From assembly GCA_001972305.1 (NCBI GenBank), contig BDDD01001803.1, positions 137,932 through 201,931 on the forward strand: a DNA stretch of 64,000 bases, written 5' to 3'. The notes beneath the pieces were generated by a model that searched no databases, was not told the origin of the DNA, and saw nothing but the letters and a program-made list of their open reading frames with translations. The stretch comes from Cephalotus follicularis (Eukaryota; Streptophyta; Magnoliopsida; Oxalidales; Cephalotaceae). The translations under genes were made by a program, and so were the position numbers. Positions 1-11,968 of this stretch are shown piece after piece. Position 1 is the stretch's first letter, and each line of letters starts with the position of its first letter.

Positions 1-1228
1 AAAAACCACAGATATACAAGGTACCTCCAACAACCGAAGTCGACTCCGGAACTTCTACCTGTGTTAGAGTGAAGATTCTACCTTTTGTGATACCCTTGCC
101 AGTGTCTCTACGCTGTGAAGATCCGGCAGTAGTACTACCACTGGGAAGTCCTGTCGGTGCTGTCGCTTACCCCCTCGGGCAATCCCTTGCCATGTGCCCA
201 GTTGTCCCACACCTTAAGCACAACCCATTTTTCTTCCAACAATCCTTCTACTGGTGGCCTGCACGACCACAATGATAACAAACTCCAGTCTGTGCATTAC
301 TCCCCTGACTAGGAGTACCCTATGAAGCTGTTTGCTGAGATATGTTTTTGGATGATTTCATCGGGGATCCTCTATCCTGCCATTTCGAGGAAGCCGGTCT
401 AGACCGTGTTGGGCTCTGCTCATTCAGTTGTGCACGTGCCCTCTCTGCTCGGTCATCACTGGATATACTCTCCATCAGTCTCGCTTTTTGAGGGACCTCA
501 ACAAAAGTCCCTAGCTCTATAGCCCTGATCCTTGACCGAAGATCCGATCGTAGACCTCTCAAGAACCTCCATATCCATTTTTCTTCATCAGCTACAAGAT
601 AAGGTGAATGTCTGGCCAGCTCCATGAACCTTGTTTGATATTCTGTCACTGTCATCTCCCCCTGTCGCAGTTCCAAGAGCTCCGTCTCTCGTCGCTCTTG
701 GTCAATCTGAGGAACATAAGTCACCAGAAACTCTGTCTACAACCTAGCCCAAGTACTGTCGAGCCTCATGGATTCCCACTTTGCTTTGGCCATTTCCCAC
801 CAGTGGGTGGCCTCTCCCCATAGACGATATACGGGAAACTTCAATTTCTGATCATCCGTACAGTCCATCATATCAAATATCTTCTCCAAATCTTGTAGCC
901 ACCTTTCCACAATAGTGGCATCGAGCTCCCCTCAGAAACTGGGTGGACTCTATCTAATGAACCTCTCAAGGTCCCTTCCAAACTGATTACCATCTTCCCC
1001 CGGGCACTGATCGGGAGCTCTATGTCGTGGTCGATCTTGCGCGTAGTATTGGTGAATCTCCTCTACATTAGCCATATTAAAGACCATCTGCTGCTGAAAA
1101 TAATCCGCAATGCGGGTCATTGGATCCCTCTTATCTTGGGGAACATTCACCCCTTGCCGAACATTCACCTCCTCGGGGGCATCCGCTCCAGCAGCTCTAG
1201 CTCTGTTGCAGGTCCTTCTTCTATCCAT
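1..1228 (-). pseudogene. Decayed gypsy gag-protease reading frame
   Basis: The minus-strand frame starting at the ATG at 1228 stays open in one register to position 1, interrupted only by in-frame stops and with no frameshift seen. The N-terminal part precedes a retrotransposon gag domain (about 900-500) with the usual WW-containing segment and the TVTEYQTRFMELARHSPYLV block. Two CCHC zinc knuckles (CX2CX4HX4C) lie at 280-179; the first has a stop at one of its spacer residues. The last 180 bases match the gag-protease linker with the RIFTLTQ motif, but the catalytic Asp lies outside the window. Gag would form the virus-like particle and bind element RNA. It is non-functional as read. At least four stops are visible, several of them TAG. 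Confidence 0.85.
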
Positions 1229-1320
1229 TCTGTCTCCTATAAGGAAATGATATAACTATCATCAGGAAACATTTTATTAATTGCCAAGAAAAATATCCTA
1301 GCTAAGCATGTATGGAATAT

Positions 1321-1336
1321 GCTCTGATACCGCCGT
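1321..1336 (-). other. Primer-binding site of gypsy H1
   Basis: Immediately inside the LTR end, the minus strand reads GGTATCAGAGC, matching the 3' end of initiator tRNA-Met used to prime minus-strand cDNA. The first positions are altered (GCGG for TGG). Its position right after the LTR terminus GGGTGTGACA fixes the LTR boundary and the orientation. Confidence 0.8.
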
Positions 1337-2212
1337 TGTCACACCCCGTTTTCCATAAGACAACAATTAAGGCGGTAAAGGCAATCAACATAACATAATC
1401 CAGCTTAGGCGATTTTGCGAATAATTCAAAACTTTCAATAGCAGAAGCAATATAACAATTTAAGCTGAATCTAAATACGTATCACGCACCACATTCTATG
1501 TGATACCCAATTTGTTTATAAAAAAACCAACATCATAATTATCGATTGCTCACAAAACGGAGCGTGATTATAAATGCGAGTACAAAATACTACTATCCAG
1601 GATAAACATATTATCCTTCATGTACAAAACCCAAATATAACAACGATTGTTCATTATTCATAACAAAAAATAAGAGATAACATCCCAGTCTTCTCTTTAA
1701 TCCACTAACGCGCAGCCATGAAACATGCCGCATCAATCTGCAATAGTAGGGGGTTAGCCTTTGTCCTTACTCGGCTAAGTAGTAAAGTCATAAATACAAT
1801 TCTGGTGTAAAGTAATGCATGTCATGTAATGTATGTAATCGTGGATGCAATACATAGTATCTAATAATACATATATATTTGTGTATATACATGTATAATG
1901 CCAATAGAGCAAACATGCTGAATGGCTACAATTCAACAATCCAATATGCAGACAAATGCTACGAAGACATCGCCACCTCCTGGCTCAGATGCAGTACTCC
2001 TCACTCCTGTCTTGACACTGGACGACACGAAGCAGGCCACAATACAATGTTACTGGCACGCAGCTAAGTAACCAATCCACACGGGTAACTCTAGCCAACT
2101 CTTGGCACCTAGAGAGAAACCCGCCATTAGTCGTCCATGGCAAACTCCACCACGCGACTAACAACGACAATCCACAATCCAATTCAAGCAATATATGTAT
2201 GATTACTTGAAA

Positions 2213-2231
2213 ACACACACACACACACACA
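2213..2231. repeat. (CA)n microsatellite
   Basis: A run of about nine CA dinucleotides inside the H1 LTR. It produces a spurious cysteine/valine-rich open frame on the minus strand. Confidence 0.9.
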
Positions 2232-2267
2232 TATGTATATATATTTATTTATTTATCAAAATATATA

Positions 2268-2430
2268 ACAATCCATTTTAAATAGCCTGTTTATTCAAAA
2301 CATGCATCAATCCATTTTCCAAGTAAATTATGCGTTATAAAATACTTATAACAACATATTTGTCAAAACATGTAACAATCCTTTTAAACTGTATGTTTAT
2401 TCAAAACATGCTTCAATCCATTTTCAGATT
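2268..2430. repeat. Imperfect tandem duplication of about 120 bp
   Basis: The block TTTATTCAAAACATGCATC...AATCCATTTTC occurs at about 2289 and again at about 2397 with few changes, each preceded by AACAATCC and a TTTTAAA segment. It lies within the H1 LTR, and related TTCAAAATGTAAAACCAATCC sequence is seen in H2 near 57560. Confidence 0.6.
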
Positions 2431-2665
2431 GTATTTCGGTTTGAACATAGCAATTTATACAAAATAATGATTTATAATAAATCATGCACGCAACTCCCTA
2501 AAAATTTTAAACCATTTTTAAAGCATTTAACAATCCAAGTCAATCCATCAATCAACAATCCTGACTCAAATACGAATGCAAGTTCCATGCAAACATATGC
2601 TGAACGCGCCTAGAGTCGTTTCGGAGCTATCGGGTCCAATCCAAGCAGGACCATTCAAACCAGGA

Positions 2666-3118
2666 GGATAGACGTCGACGCATATCCTATGGACATCGAC
2701 GTTAATCACCTCAACGTGTCACTTTTGTGTGTTTAAAATCCCAGGTATAATAGCACCAAAGGCTTCGATGTTTTACCAAAGACGTCGATGTCTTTATGAT
2801 ACCAGGAAGTATCATTTCACCAGTCACGATTTCAGGGGGCAATTCAACCCTCAATCTTGCATGTACTCCCACAACGATTCTCACAAACATAGCACGCACA
2901 ACAGGTTATCATTATACGTAACCAGTTTATCCAATTATCAACAATCCATGCAATTCCCAAGTGAATATTACATTCAACTGTAACAACATTACAATCATGC
3001 CATTATTAATGTATGGCATCGACGCACTAAAAGGCATCGACATCTACTGCCCATTTATACACGAAGGCGTCGACTCTATTAAAAGGAGTCGACGTGTTCA
3101 TAGCCCAATAGCGTCGTT
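2666..3118 (-). promoter_or_regulatory. GTCGAC-core motif cluster, H1 LTR (inner)
   Basis: About ten copies of NNCGTCGACGN or near-matches are scattered over 450 bases, for example at about 2672, 2693, 2781, 3015, 3034, 3065 and 3085. Most keep the core GTCGAC, ATCGAC or GTCGAT and short palindromic arms. Spacing is irregular, about 15 to 30 bases within sub-clusters. A regulatory role is inferred from the equivalent clusters that sit upstream of TATA boxes in other LTRs of this window. Confidence 0.55.
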
Positions 3119-3478
3119 TTCATTGTTCTAACCAAACACAGGGGAAACGATCCAATAATCATGCCAACCCAGTCTGACTAGTGACTTAGATTATACATGG
3201 ATAATAAGTCTATAGATTACATTAACCATTTTAGCAATCCCATAAACCAATAATCCAAATTTAACATGCAAATCATGCATATCAGAAATGACAAAACCAG
3301 TAACTTTTGATCTCAATTGCATGTACGAATTCACTACGGTTTCCCCTACCTTTTTGTTCCAAGTTAGGAACTAGAAAGTCCACCCCTTGAAGTCCTAGAA
3401 CCGGCCATAGTAGCTCCACTCCTTGTCCAGTAACTGCAAGCCTCAAATTCCAAGCTCCGAGGTTCAACAATGGTGGAA

Positions 3479-3504
<26 letters not shown>
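3479..3504. repeat. (CT)n microsatellite
   Basis: About thirteen CT units inside the H1 LTR; on the element's own strand this is a GA tract. The H2 LTR has a CT-rich stretch at about 58436-58600 in the corresponding part. Confidence 0.9.
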
Positions 3505-3510
<6 letters not shown>

Positions 3511-3984
3511 TCTTTGTTTCTTTCTGTGCTACTTTCCTTTCTTCCTCTAGAATTCGTATCAGGGGTGAAAGGAGAGAGAGTTTTTTTGTAGGTTGTCCTT
3601 TGTTTTCTTCCCAATCAATGTGCAGGTTTCTCTTTTCCTCCACTCACTGTTTTCTTCCTGTTTCTTTTCAGTTTTCAGGTCACATGTGCACACCCTTGCA
3701 TGCCACAGGTGATGTCCGTTTCTCAGTACTTGTCTCATCTCTAAAGTCAGACAATGCCACACTCCCTCTAACCATCAATTGCATGCACACATGTCCCTCT
3801 CCTCTTTGCACTTGTTTCATGCTAACACATGTGTCACTCTTACCCTCATAATTTCAGTCATGCAGGTCATTTAGCTATATTCATGCTCAACACGTCCCAT
3901 TTCGTGCCTCAAGGCACCTGTAAAGTGATCCCATTTGTTTCCCCTTGCACGTTTCTTGTCAGCAGAATAACGTGCCTAACATTC

Positions 3985-4165
3985 GATGTTACGCGTTGAC
4001 GTTTTCTTTAGACGTCAACGTCTTTCCCTTTTTTACATGAGGGCGTTGATGTTCTCGTCTGCATCAACGTGCATGTACATGGACTTAGGCACGGCATTTT
4101 GTATCAAAGGCGTCAATGCTTTCAATAGGCGTCGGCGCGTTTTGCCCAAAACTGCGTCGTTTCAC
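3985..4165 (-). promoter_or_regulatory. GTCGAC-core motif cluster, H1 LTR (outer, U3 side)
   Basis: Seven motif-like sites such as GCGTTGACGTT, GACGTCAACGTC, GGCGTCAATGC and GGCGTCGGCGC lie 170 to 350 bases inside the start of the minus-strand LTR, which is the expected U3 promoter region. Several differ from the core by single transitions, as expected from decay of methylated CpG. Confidence 0.55.
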
Positions 4166-4332
4166 CCCAAATTGCACTTTTAACATTTCTTTAACATTCC
4201 CCTTCCAAAATCAACATAATTAGAGTTTGGAAAACATTATCAAAGTTGGGAATTCTGACATCCTCATTAATTCCATGGTAAGATTACATTTTGAATTGAA
4301 ATATCACAATAACGAAAATCCCTGGTGTTACA

Positions 4333-4475
4333 CAACATTCCAATTGCACCAAAATTTCCAATTGCACTCTATGGATGGCATTACAATAAACATTCAAGCC
4401 ACAAAATTAACCTACAAGCCACTATATATCAAATAAAGGTTTGATTATAGCTAATTATGTCGATCTGATACCACT
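4333..4475 (-). mobile_element. Leader and primer-binding site of copia A
   Basis: On the minus strand the sequence after the LTR end CCCAACA reads AGTGGTATCAGATCGACATAATTAGC, a tRNA-Met primer-binding site followed by copia leader. The equivalent sequence in copia F is at 48951-48990 and is clearly homologous. About 140 bases of leader remain before the H1 gypsy begins at 4332, so H1 inserted here. Confidence 0.8.
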
Positions 4476-5257
4476 TGTTGGGAACCACATAGGCTCGAAG
4501 CGCGGCGGAAGCAAACAAAGACTCAATAATAAGCATTAGGTGTATAGGGTTAACAATTTTAATTTTCAATCAAATGATTGATCCCCAAGCAATGGGATAC
4601 CCTAACCAATGTCCACAATTGTCCCAATAAGCCCAGGAACCCTAATGAAGCATGTAGTGAAACCACACAACCGATCCAAGCATAAAGGAGAAACGGGTTT
4701 GGAGTAAGAGTTACCGTAAACTCTCAGTTTGGTCACAAACAGTTGCATAAAGGGAACACACACAAACCCTAGGCAATTGACCCACAAACTCGAACAAAGG
4801 CCATCCCTAACCCTAAGGGATGGCAGTGGTTTTCTTGAAGAAACCAGGGGGTTCAGCTAGGGCAGGCATACCCTAGCCACAACCCGAAATAGGATGGTAA
4901 ACTCCCTAGCATACAACCACTACAAGACAAACATGAACCATATTCTTCTTGGGTTTGGCTAGGGTTGGAAAACCCTAGCCCCAATCTAAATCCACAAAGA
5001 GGGAAACAAGAAATTGTTACCTCAAGTGATGACTCCTTCTTTTAAGAGCTCCCTTATCACTTTGATTCCAAAACTCCATGAAAGCTTAAACCTCCTCCTT
5101 AAGCCACGAATAAGGGGGAAGATGATGGAGGTTTAAGTGTTTATCTGACACTATAAACTCTATAGATAAAGATGAGATGCAAGGAACAAATCATCTTCAC
5201 CTATATTGAGCTGTGAGGGGTGAAAAGAGGGTTGAAAATGGCCTCTTATTTATCCAG

Positions 5258-5329
5258 GCGATTTTGGCGTCGACGACTAAACCATGGTGTAAACGCGTAC
5301 GCAAACCGAATCGAAAAGAGCAGGAAGAN

Positions 5330-5368
<39 letters not shown>

Positions 5369-5970
5369 TAAAAGTGTGTTTGACCATGTAAGACCTCTTG
5401 TCTTATATACTATCTCATTAAAATATTCAAGTAAACTCTCTAGCTTCTTGAATACACCTCCCTTTTATCTCACTAACTCCTCTTGAGTCAGCAAGTACCG
5501 TGTGATATCCCTCTTCACGTCAACGCCATGCGTCTCATATTATCAAGGTGTCAACGCCAATGATAAGATGAAACAGGCATGTTGTCTCTTCCAGTCATGG
5601 AGTCGATGCATGCTCTTCTTGGCGTCAACGCATAAGTCCCTGGATTCCATAGGGTCAGTGTAGGCTCTCCATGACGTTGTCGTGATGTGTCCTCCTATCA
5701 TGATGTCAACGCAATACTGTTCATGGCATCAACACGTAAGGATAGATGATACTTACTATCTCTTCCTATCAAGGTGTCAATGCATGCTTTTCATGGCGTT
5801 GACGCGTACGATAAGATGAGACACTCTCTTTCATACATTTCAACCCTTTGCATGGAATATTTCATCGTGTCAATGCATGAACCTAAATCCAGCATATGAA
5901 ATACTCACTAGCAAAGCAACATCTCCTTGATGTTGTCCTTTCACTAAATGACATGTGTCCCTCACACGTC
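5258..5970 (-). promoter_or_regulatory. GCGTCAACGC/GCGTCGACGC motif cluster in copia A LTR
   Basis: About a dozen sites of the type GGCGTCAACGC, GGTGTCAATGC and GGCGTTGACGCG occur over 700 bases (for example about 5260, 5517, 5549, 5621, 5700, 5773, 5795 and 5864). Most are one transition away from the palindrome GCGTCGACGC. The F, G and array LTRs do not show such a cluster, although they share other blocks with A. Confidence 0.55.
5331..5362. repeat. (AG)n microsatellite beside an ambiguous base
   Basis: A pure AG run of about 16 units in the A LTR. It is preceded by an N at 5329, so the assembly consensus is uncertain at its left edge. Confidence 0.9.
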
Positions 5971-7169
5971 AACCTGTTCAAAGTCAGGCAGGACCTGGAA
6001 AGCCTGGTCGATATCCAGTACACTGATAAATTTCTCAGAACATCCCAAGTTTTGGTACGACCATACTAATTGTCCTCTCGACTATTCATAAGATGGCCCT
6101 GGTATGAGCTCTCATCACCCCTAGATACATGTATTACCACGTCTATCAGTCGTTAACCAGATAGCCAGAGCTTTAAGCCCATCTTCGGCATATGTGTCAT
6201 GTATCCCTCATCACTATTGGCTCCGACAACGGACTAGGGTATGGATTAAATGTCCACCCTAGAAATATCACGACCATTTAAATCTGTGAAAACATTGTGA
6301 CTTTGCAGACCTCCTTGGAATCACCCGATATCCAGTCCGCCAAATCCTGGCTAAGTCTTTTAGTCAACAATGGTCAAGATCATATAGAGCCATTCATCCA
6401 TCATTACGGGTGTGATGATTCCATATTGCAAACTTCGCTCATACATCTCAATGCCCCTTCCACATGACCCAAAGACAACCCTTTTGCCAGCACATGGCTA
6501 GTGCTAGGGCAGGCAGAAATCAAATCCATGCAGTCACTGCACAACGAATGCCAGTTGCTCAGGTCTAAGGATATAACATAGGCTAAGACCTACTAGTCAC
6601 CATAGACTTAACACTACCGAAAACAATAGGGATCCTATCGACAAGGGTAATGTCCATCCACGTAGGTAACCTATGGTGGGTCGGTTCAGTATCATGCCTT
6701 TACATGTACCCCGCATCGGCTTTAGTGCCATCCAAATGGCAATGAGAGAAGTCGTCCTCCAAATGAGGGAGCAAGCATGATACGGCAAGTCATTGCGGTT
6801 CATCAATTGCCCAGAAAGTGAACCTATGACTTGGAACTTCTATCTGAAGGGACTAAGGATCTCATTCTCATTACCTCTCTAGGCATGAGATCCAACCCCC
6901 CGGTGATAAGGCGCTATATGTGTACTCAGTTGACATGGAGATCGACTGATCCGCTTTTGACAGTTTGGGGTATAACATATATCTGGTTTGCCATTATGAA
7001 TATATATGAATAATTGAACATAACTGGAACTTAGAATGTAGGATAAGAGTGTAAAGTACATACATGCAGCCAACCATAAGCATGCATGGGTTATTCCAAT
7101 TAAGGAATATATCAAATATGTACACCCATTTAGCCCCTTCATGGCTTGCGGGGACACCCAACTCCAACA

Positions 7170-8173
7170 CCAATATCCCTCAGGATCTGTGGAATTAACT
7201 TCCACATCAATCAGACGATTCCGGTTAGTGGTATTTTATCCTGTCATCAGTTTGCATGCAGTGTCTCCCTTGTCATACTTGGCTCCGACGCCAGCCAAGG
7301 ATAAGGATAAGTGTTAACCGTAGATGATGCAGTGATGACTATAAATCTATGAATCATATTGCGACTATAGCCAGACCGCCGTGGAAACGTAGTTTCTTGT
7401 CCACTGGAACCTGGCCAGGTTTTTCCGAGTCTATAATGGACACATATATTATAGAGTTGATCACCCTCACTATATGTATGACGATCCCATGTTTCGCACT
7501 CGCTCGCAATCGCATATAGATTCCATAAGGCCCAAAAACAACCTATTTGCCAACTCGTGGCTAGAGTTGGGTGGGGCCTAAATCAAAGCTAGATAGTCAC
7601 TATGCAAAGCCAAGCAGCCGCTTAGGTCTAAGGAACAACGCAGGTCACGTATGGTCTGTCTATACACTACCGATACAAATAGGAATCACTATTGACACAG
7701 GTTAGGACTATCCAAATATGATTCCTATGGTGGGTCAGTTTAGTGAACATGCTCCAAGCACCTACCTCGAATTAGCTTTAGGAGTAAACCCCAAGTGGCA
7801 AGGACATACTCCACCCTCCATTGTACCTGGGAGTAAGCATAACACGGCAAGTCTATCCGGTTCATCAATTGCCCTAAGAAAGTGAACCTACTACTTGGAA
7901 CATTTTGTCAAAAGGGAGAAAGGTAGTTGTTCTCGTAGCCTTCCCGACATGACATGTAACCCTTTAAGAGATAGGATACTATATGTGTATTCAGTTAATA
8001 TGTAAATTAAACTGATAAATAATAATAATAATTGGGATATACTTATAGCTAATGCCATTACTCATGGAAATTGCACAATTTAACATAAATGGAATTAAGA
8101 TTGTATTAATAAGGAGTGTAATAGATATACAATCAGCCACAACGTGGCTTGCAGGGACACCCCTAATCAAACA
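7170..8173 (-). repeat. Copia LTR fragment B (first ~1 kb of an LTR)
   Basis: On the minus strand the fragment starts at 8173 with TGTTTGATTAGGGGTGTCCC followed by TGCAAGCCACGTTGTGGCTG, the hallmark start of the 2.4-kb copia LTR family. It carries the TTGGCTCCGACGCCAGCC block (7280) homologous to 6220 in A. It stops at 7170 where copia A begins, so A inserted into it. To the right it abuts the plus-strand integrase of copia D, so B is itself an insertion in D. The remainder of B is not seen. Confidence 0.75.
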
Positions 8174-9805
8174 CCTAGGGAGGGAATTCCTTCCTGAAGG
8201 AAGCAATGGGAGTAAGGTCGAACTCAGGGAGTTACCATCGGGTGAGTTACCGTAGGACGATAAGGAACTAGAGGTTGGACCCTCTAGAGACATATTTGGG
8301 ATTGGACCCCACCTAGAGATTGGATCTCAATCAGGCCCTTCCCAAGTAAGGAGATCTGGCAGGATTTTGACAGCACCTGGGAGATATGGATTTCTCATGG
8401 AAGGCACTGACGAACCTAATGTCAACGAGGATGATAAGCCTATCAGCCACTAAGAAGTAGTGCAAGGCACTTATTTGAAGGCATGGTTGGAAGCCATGAA
8501 ATCCAAAATGGATTCCATGTACGTTAACCAAGTTTAGAACTTGGTCAAAGCTCCCGAAGGTATAGAGCCCCTTGGTTCCAAGTGGAAGTTCAAGAAGAAG
8601 ATTGGCGTTGAGGAAAAAATTAAGACATATAAAGCGTGATTGGTCACGAAAGGGTATAGGCAAAGACATGGTGTCGACTATACCTAAACTTTCTCACCTG
8701 TTGCGATGCTCAAAGCCATTCAGATTTTGCTTGCTATTGTCGCTCATTATGATTATGAGATTTGGAAAATGGATGTCAAGACAGCCTTCTCGAATGGCTA
8801 TTAGGAAGAGGACATTCTTATGCCCCCAAATGAGGGGTTTACATTAGAGGAGCATCAGCACATGGTGTGCAAACTCCAAAGGTCTAGTTATGGCCTTAAG
8901 CAAGTATCCCATAACTAGAACATCCATTTTGATGAGTTCGTCAAATATTTTGGCTTCATCAAAAACATGGATGAGCCATGTGTCCGTCGGAAACATGAAG
9001 ACCCCTGTATCACTTTCTTGGTGATGTACGTTGATGACATTCTACTCATTAGGAATGATGTCGGTATGTTACAGTCTGTGAAAGTATGGTTATGCAAGAA
9101 CTTCTCCATGAAGGATTCGGGAAAGGCTACCGACATACTGGGTATAAAGATCTTCATGGACATATCTAGTAGGTTGCTTGGGCTTCCCCAAAGCCTGTAC
9201 ATCAGCAAGGTGCTGAAACGGTATGGTATGGAGAATTTTAAATTTGGCCTACTGCCAATTGTCTAGGGAATTCACCTTTCCAAGAGGATTTCCCCGCAGA
9301 CGTCTAAGGAGAAGACATGCATTAGTAGGCTGCCTTGTGCTTTGGCTGTGGGCTACATCATGTATTGCATGCAAGGTACTAGGCCTGATGTCGTATATGC
9401 CCTGGGTATGACAATTCGATTTCAGTCTGATCCCGATGAGAAGCACTGGGAAGTAGTCAAGGGGATCCGTAAGTACCTTAGACAGACTTAGGATACCTTC
9501 TTGATATATGGAGGAGACAGTGAGTTGAGAATGGAGGGCTACACAGACTCTAGTTTCAACAGTGATCCGGATGATCACAAATCTGTTTCGAGATATGTGT
9601 TTGTTCTGAATGGCGGTGCTGTCAGTTGGATGAGCTCAAAACAGGAGACCACTACAGACTCCACCACTGAAGCAGAATATGTTGCAGCCTCATATGCCGC
9701 AAAAGAAACTGTTTGGATTCGAAAGTTCATAGCTGAACTTGGGGTTGTTCCATCCATCCGTCGTCTAGTTATGGTGTACTATGACAACGATGGGGTCATT
9801 GCACA
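8174..9805 (+). pseudogene. Copia D pol: integrase C-terminus, RT, RNase H (decayed)
   Basis: The sequence resumes inside the integrase C-terminal segment (KVELRELPSGELP), then gives a reverse transcriptase whose catalytic YVDD box is intact at 9027-9038, and an RNase H with TDSSFNSDPDDHKS and TEAEYVAAS blocks. RT copies element RNA into cDNA, and RNase H removes the RNA strand. Decay is heavy, with many in-frame stops and frame changes. The 5' end is cut by LTR fragment B. The 3' end stops after the RNase H segment YYDNDGVIAH, where LTR sequence begins directly, so the last RNase H part and the polypurine tract were deleted. It is orthologous in layout to the pol of copia F. Confidence 0.85.
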
Positions 9806-10345
9806 TGTTAGGTATAGGGTGACCCTGCAAGTCAGTAGGTGGTTGTACGTAAATTTAATTCACTTTATATATACAATCTAGATTCCTCTTATGTAACGTT
9901 TCTGCAAATTCCAATGTTTATGGCATGCCATGTGTGATATCCCAAATTAGTTTATTATTATCTCAATTTACTTTACATATTAACTGAAGGCACATGTGGC
10001 ACACGTCACATGAAAGGGTTGGATGTCTTGCCTAGGGGGGATAAGAACGACTACCTTACTCCCTGTGACAAATGTTCCATGTTTTATGTTCGCTGTCTTT
10101 GGGCAACAATAGAACCGGATAGACTTGCCGTAATTATGCTTGCATCCCACAAGTGGAGGATGGAGTATGTCATTTCCATCTGGCTAGAGCCTAGGGATAA
10201 TTAGGGGTGCATACTTAGGATATGTTCACATAATTGACCCACCATAGGAATCCTATTTGGATAGACCTACCTGTGTCGATAGTTGATTCCTATCTGTGTG
10301 GGTAGTGTATAGTTACTAGGTGACTAGTAGGCCATTCGTGGACCT
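9806..10345 (+). repeat. 3' LTR of copia D, left segment
   Basis: It starts TGTTAGGTATAGGGTGACCC, a variant of the family LTR start, and continues with conserved LTR blocks such as the CCCACCATAGGAATCC stretch at about 10240. At 10345 it is interrupted by copia C. The LTR resumes at 46107 in perfect register, and GACCT/GACCA flanks mark the target duplication. Confidence 0.8.
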
Positions 10346-11921
10346 TGTTAGATTAGGTTGTCCCTGCAAGCCATGAAGAGGCTGCAGACATATGTACTTT
10401 ACATATGACATACTCTTGAATCGTACATTCTTAGTTCCATTCGTGTTCTATTGTGCATATTCAGTAAAGATTGGGATTTCGCTATATGTATTATCCCATA
10501 CCGTCTATACGGATCAGTTGATCACCATGTCAACTAAATACACATATTGCACCCTGTCCGTAAACGGTTGGATTTCGTGCCTGAGAGGTAATGAGAATGA
10601 GATGCTTACTCCCTTGTGACAAAAGTTTCAAGTCACGGGTTCACTTTCTTAAGGCAATTGATGAACCGCAAAGACTTGTCGTGTTATGCTTGCTCCGAAT
10701 GGTAAAAGGGGATGGATTATCTCATTGCCATTTGGGTTTTAGCCTAATGCTGATGTAGGGTGCGTGCAGAGGCACGACACTAAGCCGACCCACCATAGGT
10801 TATATATTTGGAGAGTCAACACCTCTATCAATAGAGTTCCTATTGTTACGGTAGTGTTTAGTCAAAGGTGACTAGTAGATCATACGTGATTTACGTTGTG
10901 TCCTTAGACCTAAGCGGCTGGCATGCATTGTGTAGTAACCGCTTGGCTTTGATTTTCACCTTCCCTAGCACTAGCCACATGCTGGCAAAAGGGTTTTCTT
11001 TGGGCCTTGTGGGAGCTGCATTGAGATGTATGGGCGAGTGCGCAAGATGGGATCGTCGCACCCGTGTTGAGGGTTATAGGCTCTATAACATCTATGTTCG
11101 TTGAAGACTTAAAGTCCCAGCCAGGCACTGGGAGATTGGGAACGAGAGGTTTGCTGGGATATCTCCCATAGTCTCAGTGTTAATAGAATTATAGTTATCA
11201 CGGTTTTATCTAGGGGTGACATTAATCAAAACACTAGTCCACGGTCGGAGTTGAGATGACGAAGGATACGAGGCACGTAAATCGATGGCAGTGATAAAGC
11301 ACTAGGGAACCAGTTAACGAATGATAGATGTGGAACTTTCTGGTCCACGGATCCAAGGGTGATTAACGGTCACACCGGGGCTATTAGCTGGACAGTCGTA
11401 CCAGAACTTTGGGATGTTCTGGGAATCTTATCATCGTACTATAATTCCACCTGACTTTCAGGTCCCGCCTGATTATTGGAAAAGTGACGCATACTGCACA
11501 CATGCTCGCTTGGTGGTAAATCTAGTTTTTAACTAGTATATATTAATTTGACATTAGTGGTTTGTTTCTCATTCGACTAATTATCATCTTGATATATAAA
11601 GAGATTTTTAGCAGGAGAATGTTTTAATTTTATTATTAAAAATGTGAGAGACATTTTTATCAAATTAAAAGGAGAGAAAGTCATACAAATTTAAAGAGAT
11701 TTTAAATAATATAAGGGCAAATTATAATATGGCATAAATCAATTTTTTTATTCTATTATGCTATTGCGACACACCAAAAATGCACGGGCACGTTTTTGGG
11801 CGAGAGAGACTCACAACAAGTGCGCAGCGCACAAGAGGCGGGGGTGCGGTCGAAGAAGAAGGCCGGCGCTTCCCGCCAGTTGCCAGGGAGAGGCGTGCGG
11901 TTGTCCATGGTATGCCTCATC

Positions 11922-11968
<47 letters not shown>

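Larger units (their letters stand above)
1..4332 (-). mobile_element. Ty3/gypsy element H1, 5' part (LTR, PBS, gag-protease)
   Basis: This is the upstream end of a minus-strand Ty3/gypsy retrotransposon that runs off the left edge of the window. Read on the minus strand it shows a 5' LTR (4332 to 1337), a primer-binding site, a short leader, a gag with zinc knuckles, and the beginning of a protease domain at the edge. It is inserted into the leader of copia element A, because copia LTR plus PBS sequence resumes at 4475. The same LTR family recurs in H2 (46309-59325), whose chromodomain-like pol end indicates a chromovirus of Tekay/Del type; the clade call is an inference. Confidence 0.88.
1337..4332 (-). 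repeat. 5' LTR of gypsy H1 (about 3.0 kb)
   Basis: On the minus strand the LTR opens with TGTAACACCAGG at 4332 and closes with GGGTGTGACA at 1337. It contains two clusters of GTCGAC-like palindromes (3985-4165 and 2666-3118), a pyrimidine microsatellite and internal duplications. The terminal sequences and an internal block (ACAAAACGGAGC at about 1552) match the H2 LTR. It is noncoding; open frames within it are short and low-complexity. Confidence 0.85.
4476..7169 (-). repeat. 5' LTR of copia A (about 2.7 kb)
   Basis: On the minus strand the LTR starts at 7169 with TGTTGGAGTTGGGTGTCCCC and ends at 4476 with GGTTCCCAACA directly before the PBS. Blocks shared with the plus-strand LTRs of F, C and the array include the start segment with GGGTGTCCC(T/C)GCAAGCCA and the CTAGGG..GATCGGAGC segment (6227-6250 on the opposite strand). 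It contains GCGTCAACGC motifs, an AG microsatellite and AACCCTA boxes near its 3' end. No coding capacity is recognised. Confidence 0.85.

Noticed and set aside
3282-3851. Two overlapping open frames of 110-142 codons in the H1 LTR
   Set aside because: They span the CT run and pyrimidine-rich LTR sequence, and the homologous H2 LTR does not preserve them.
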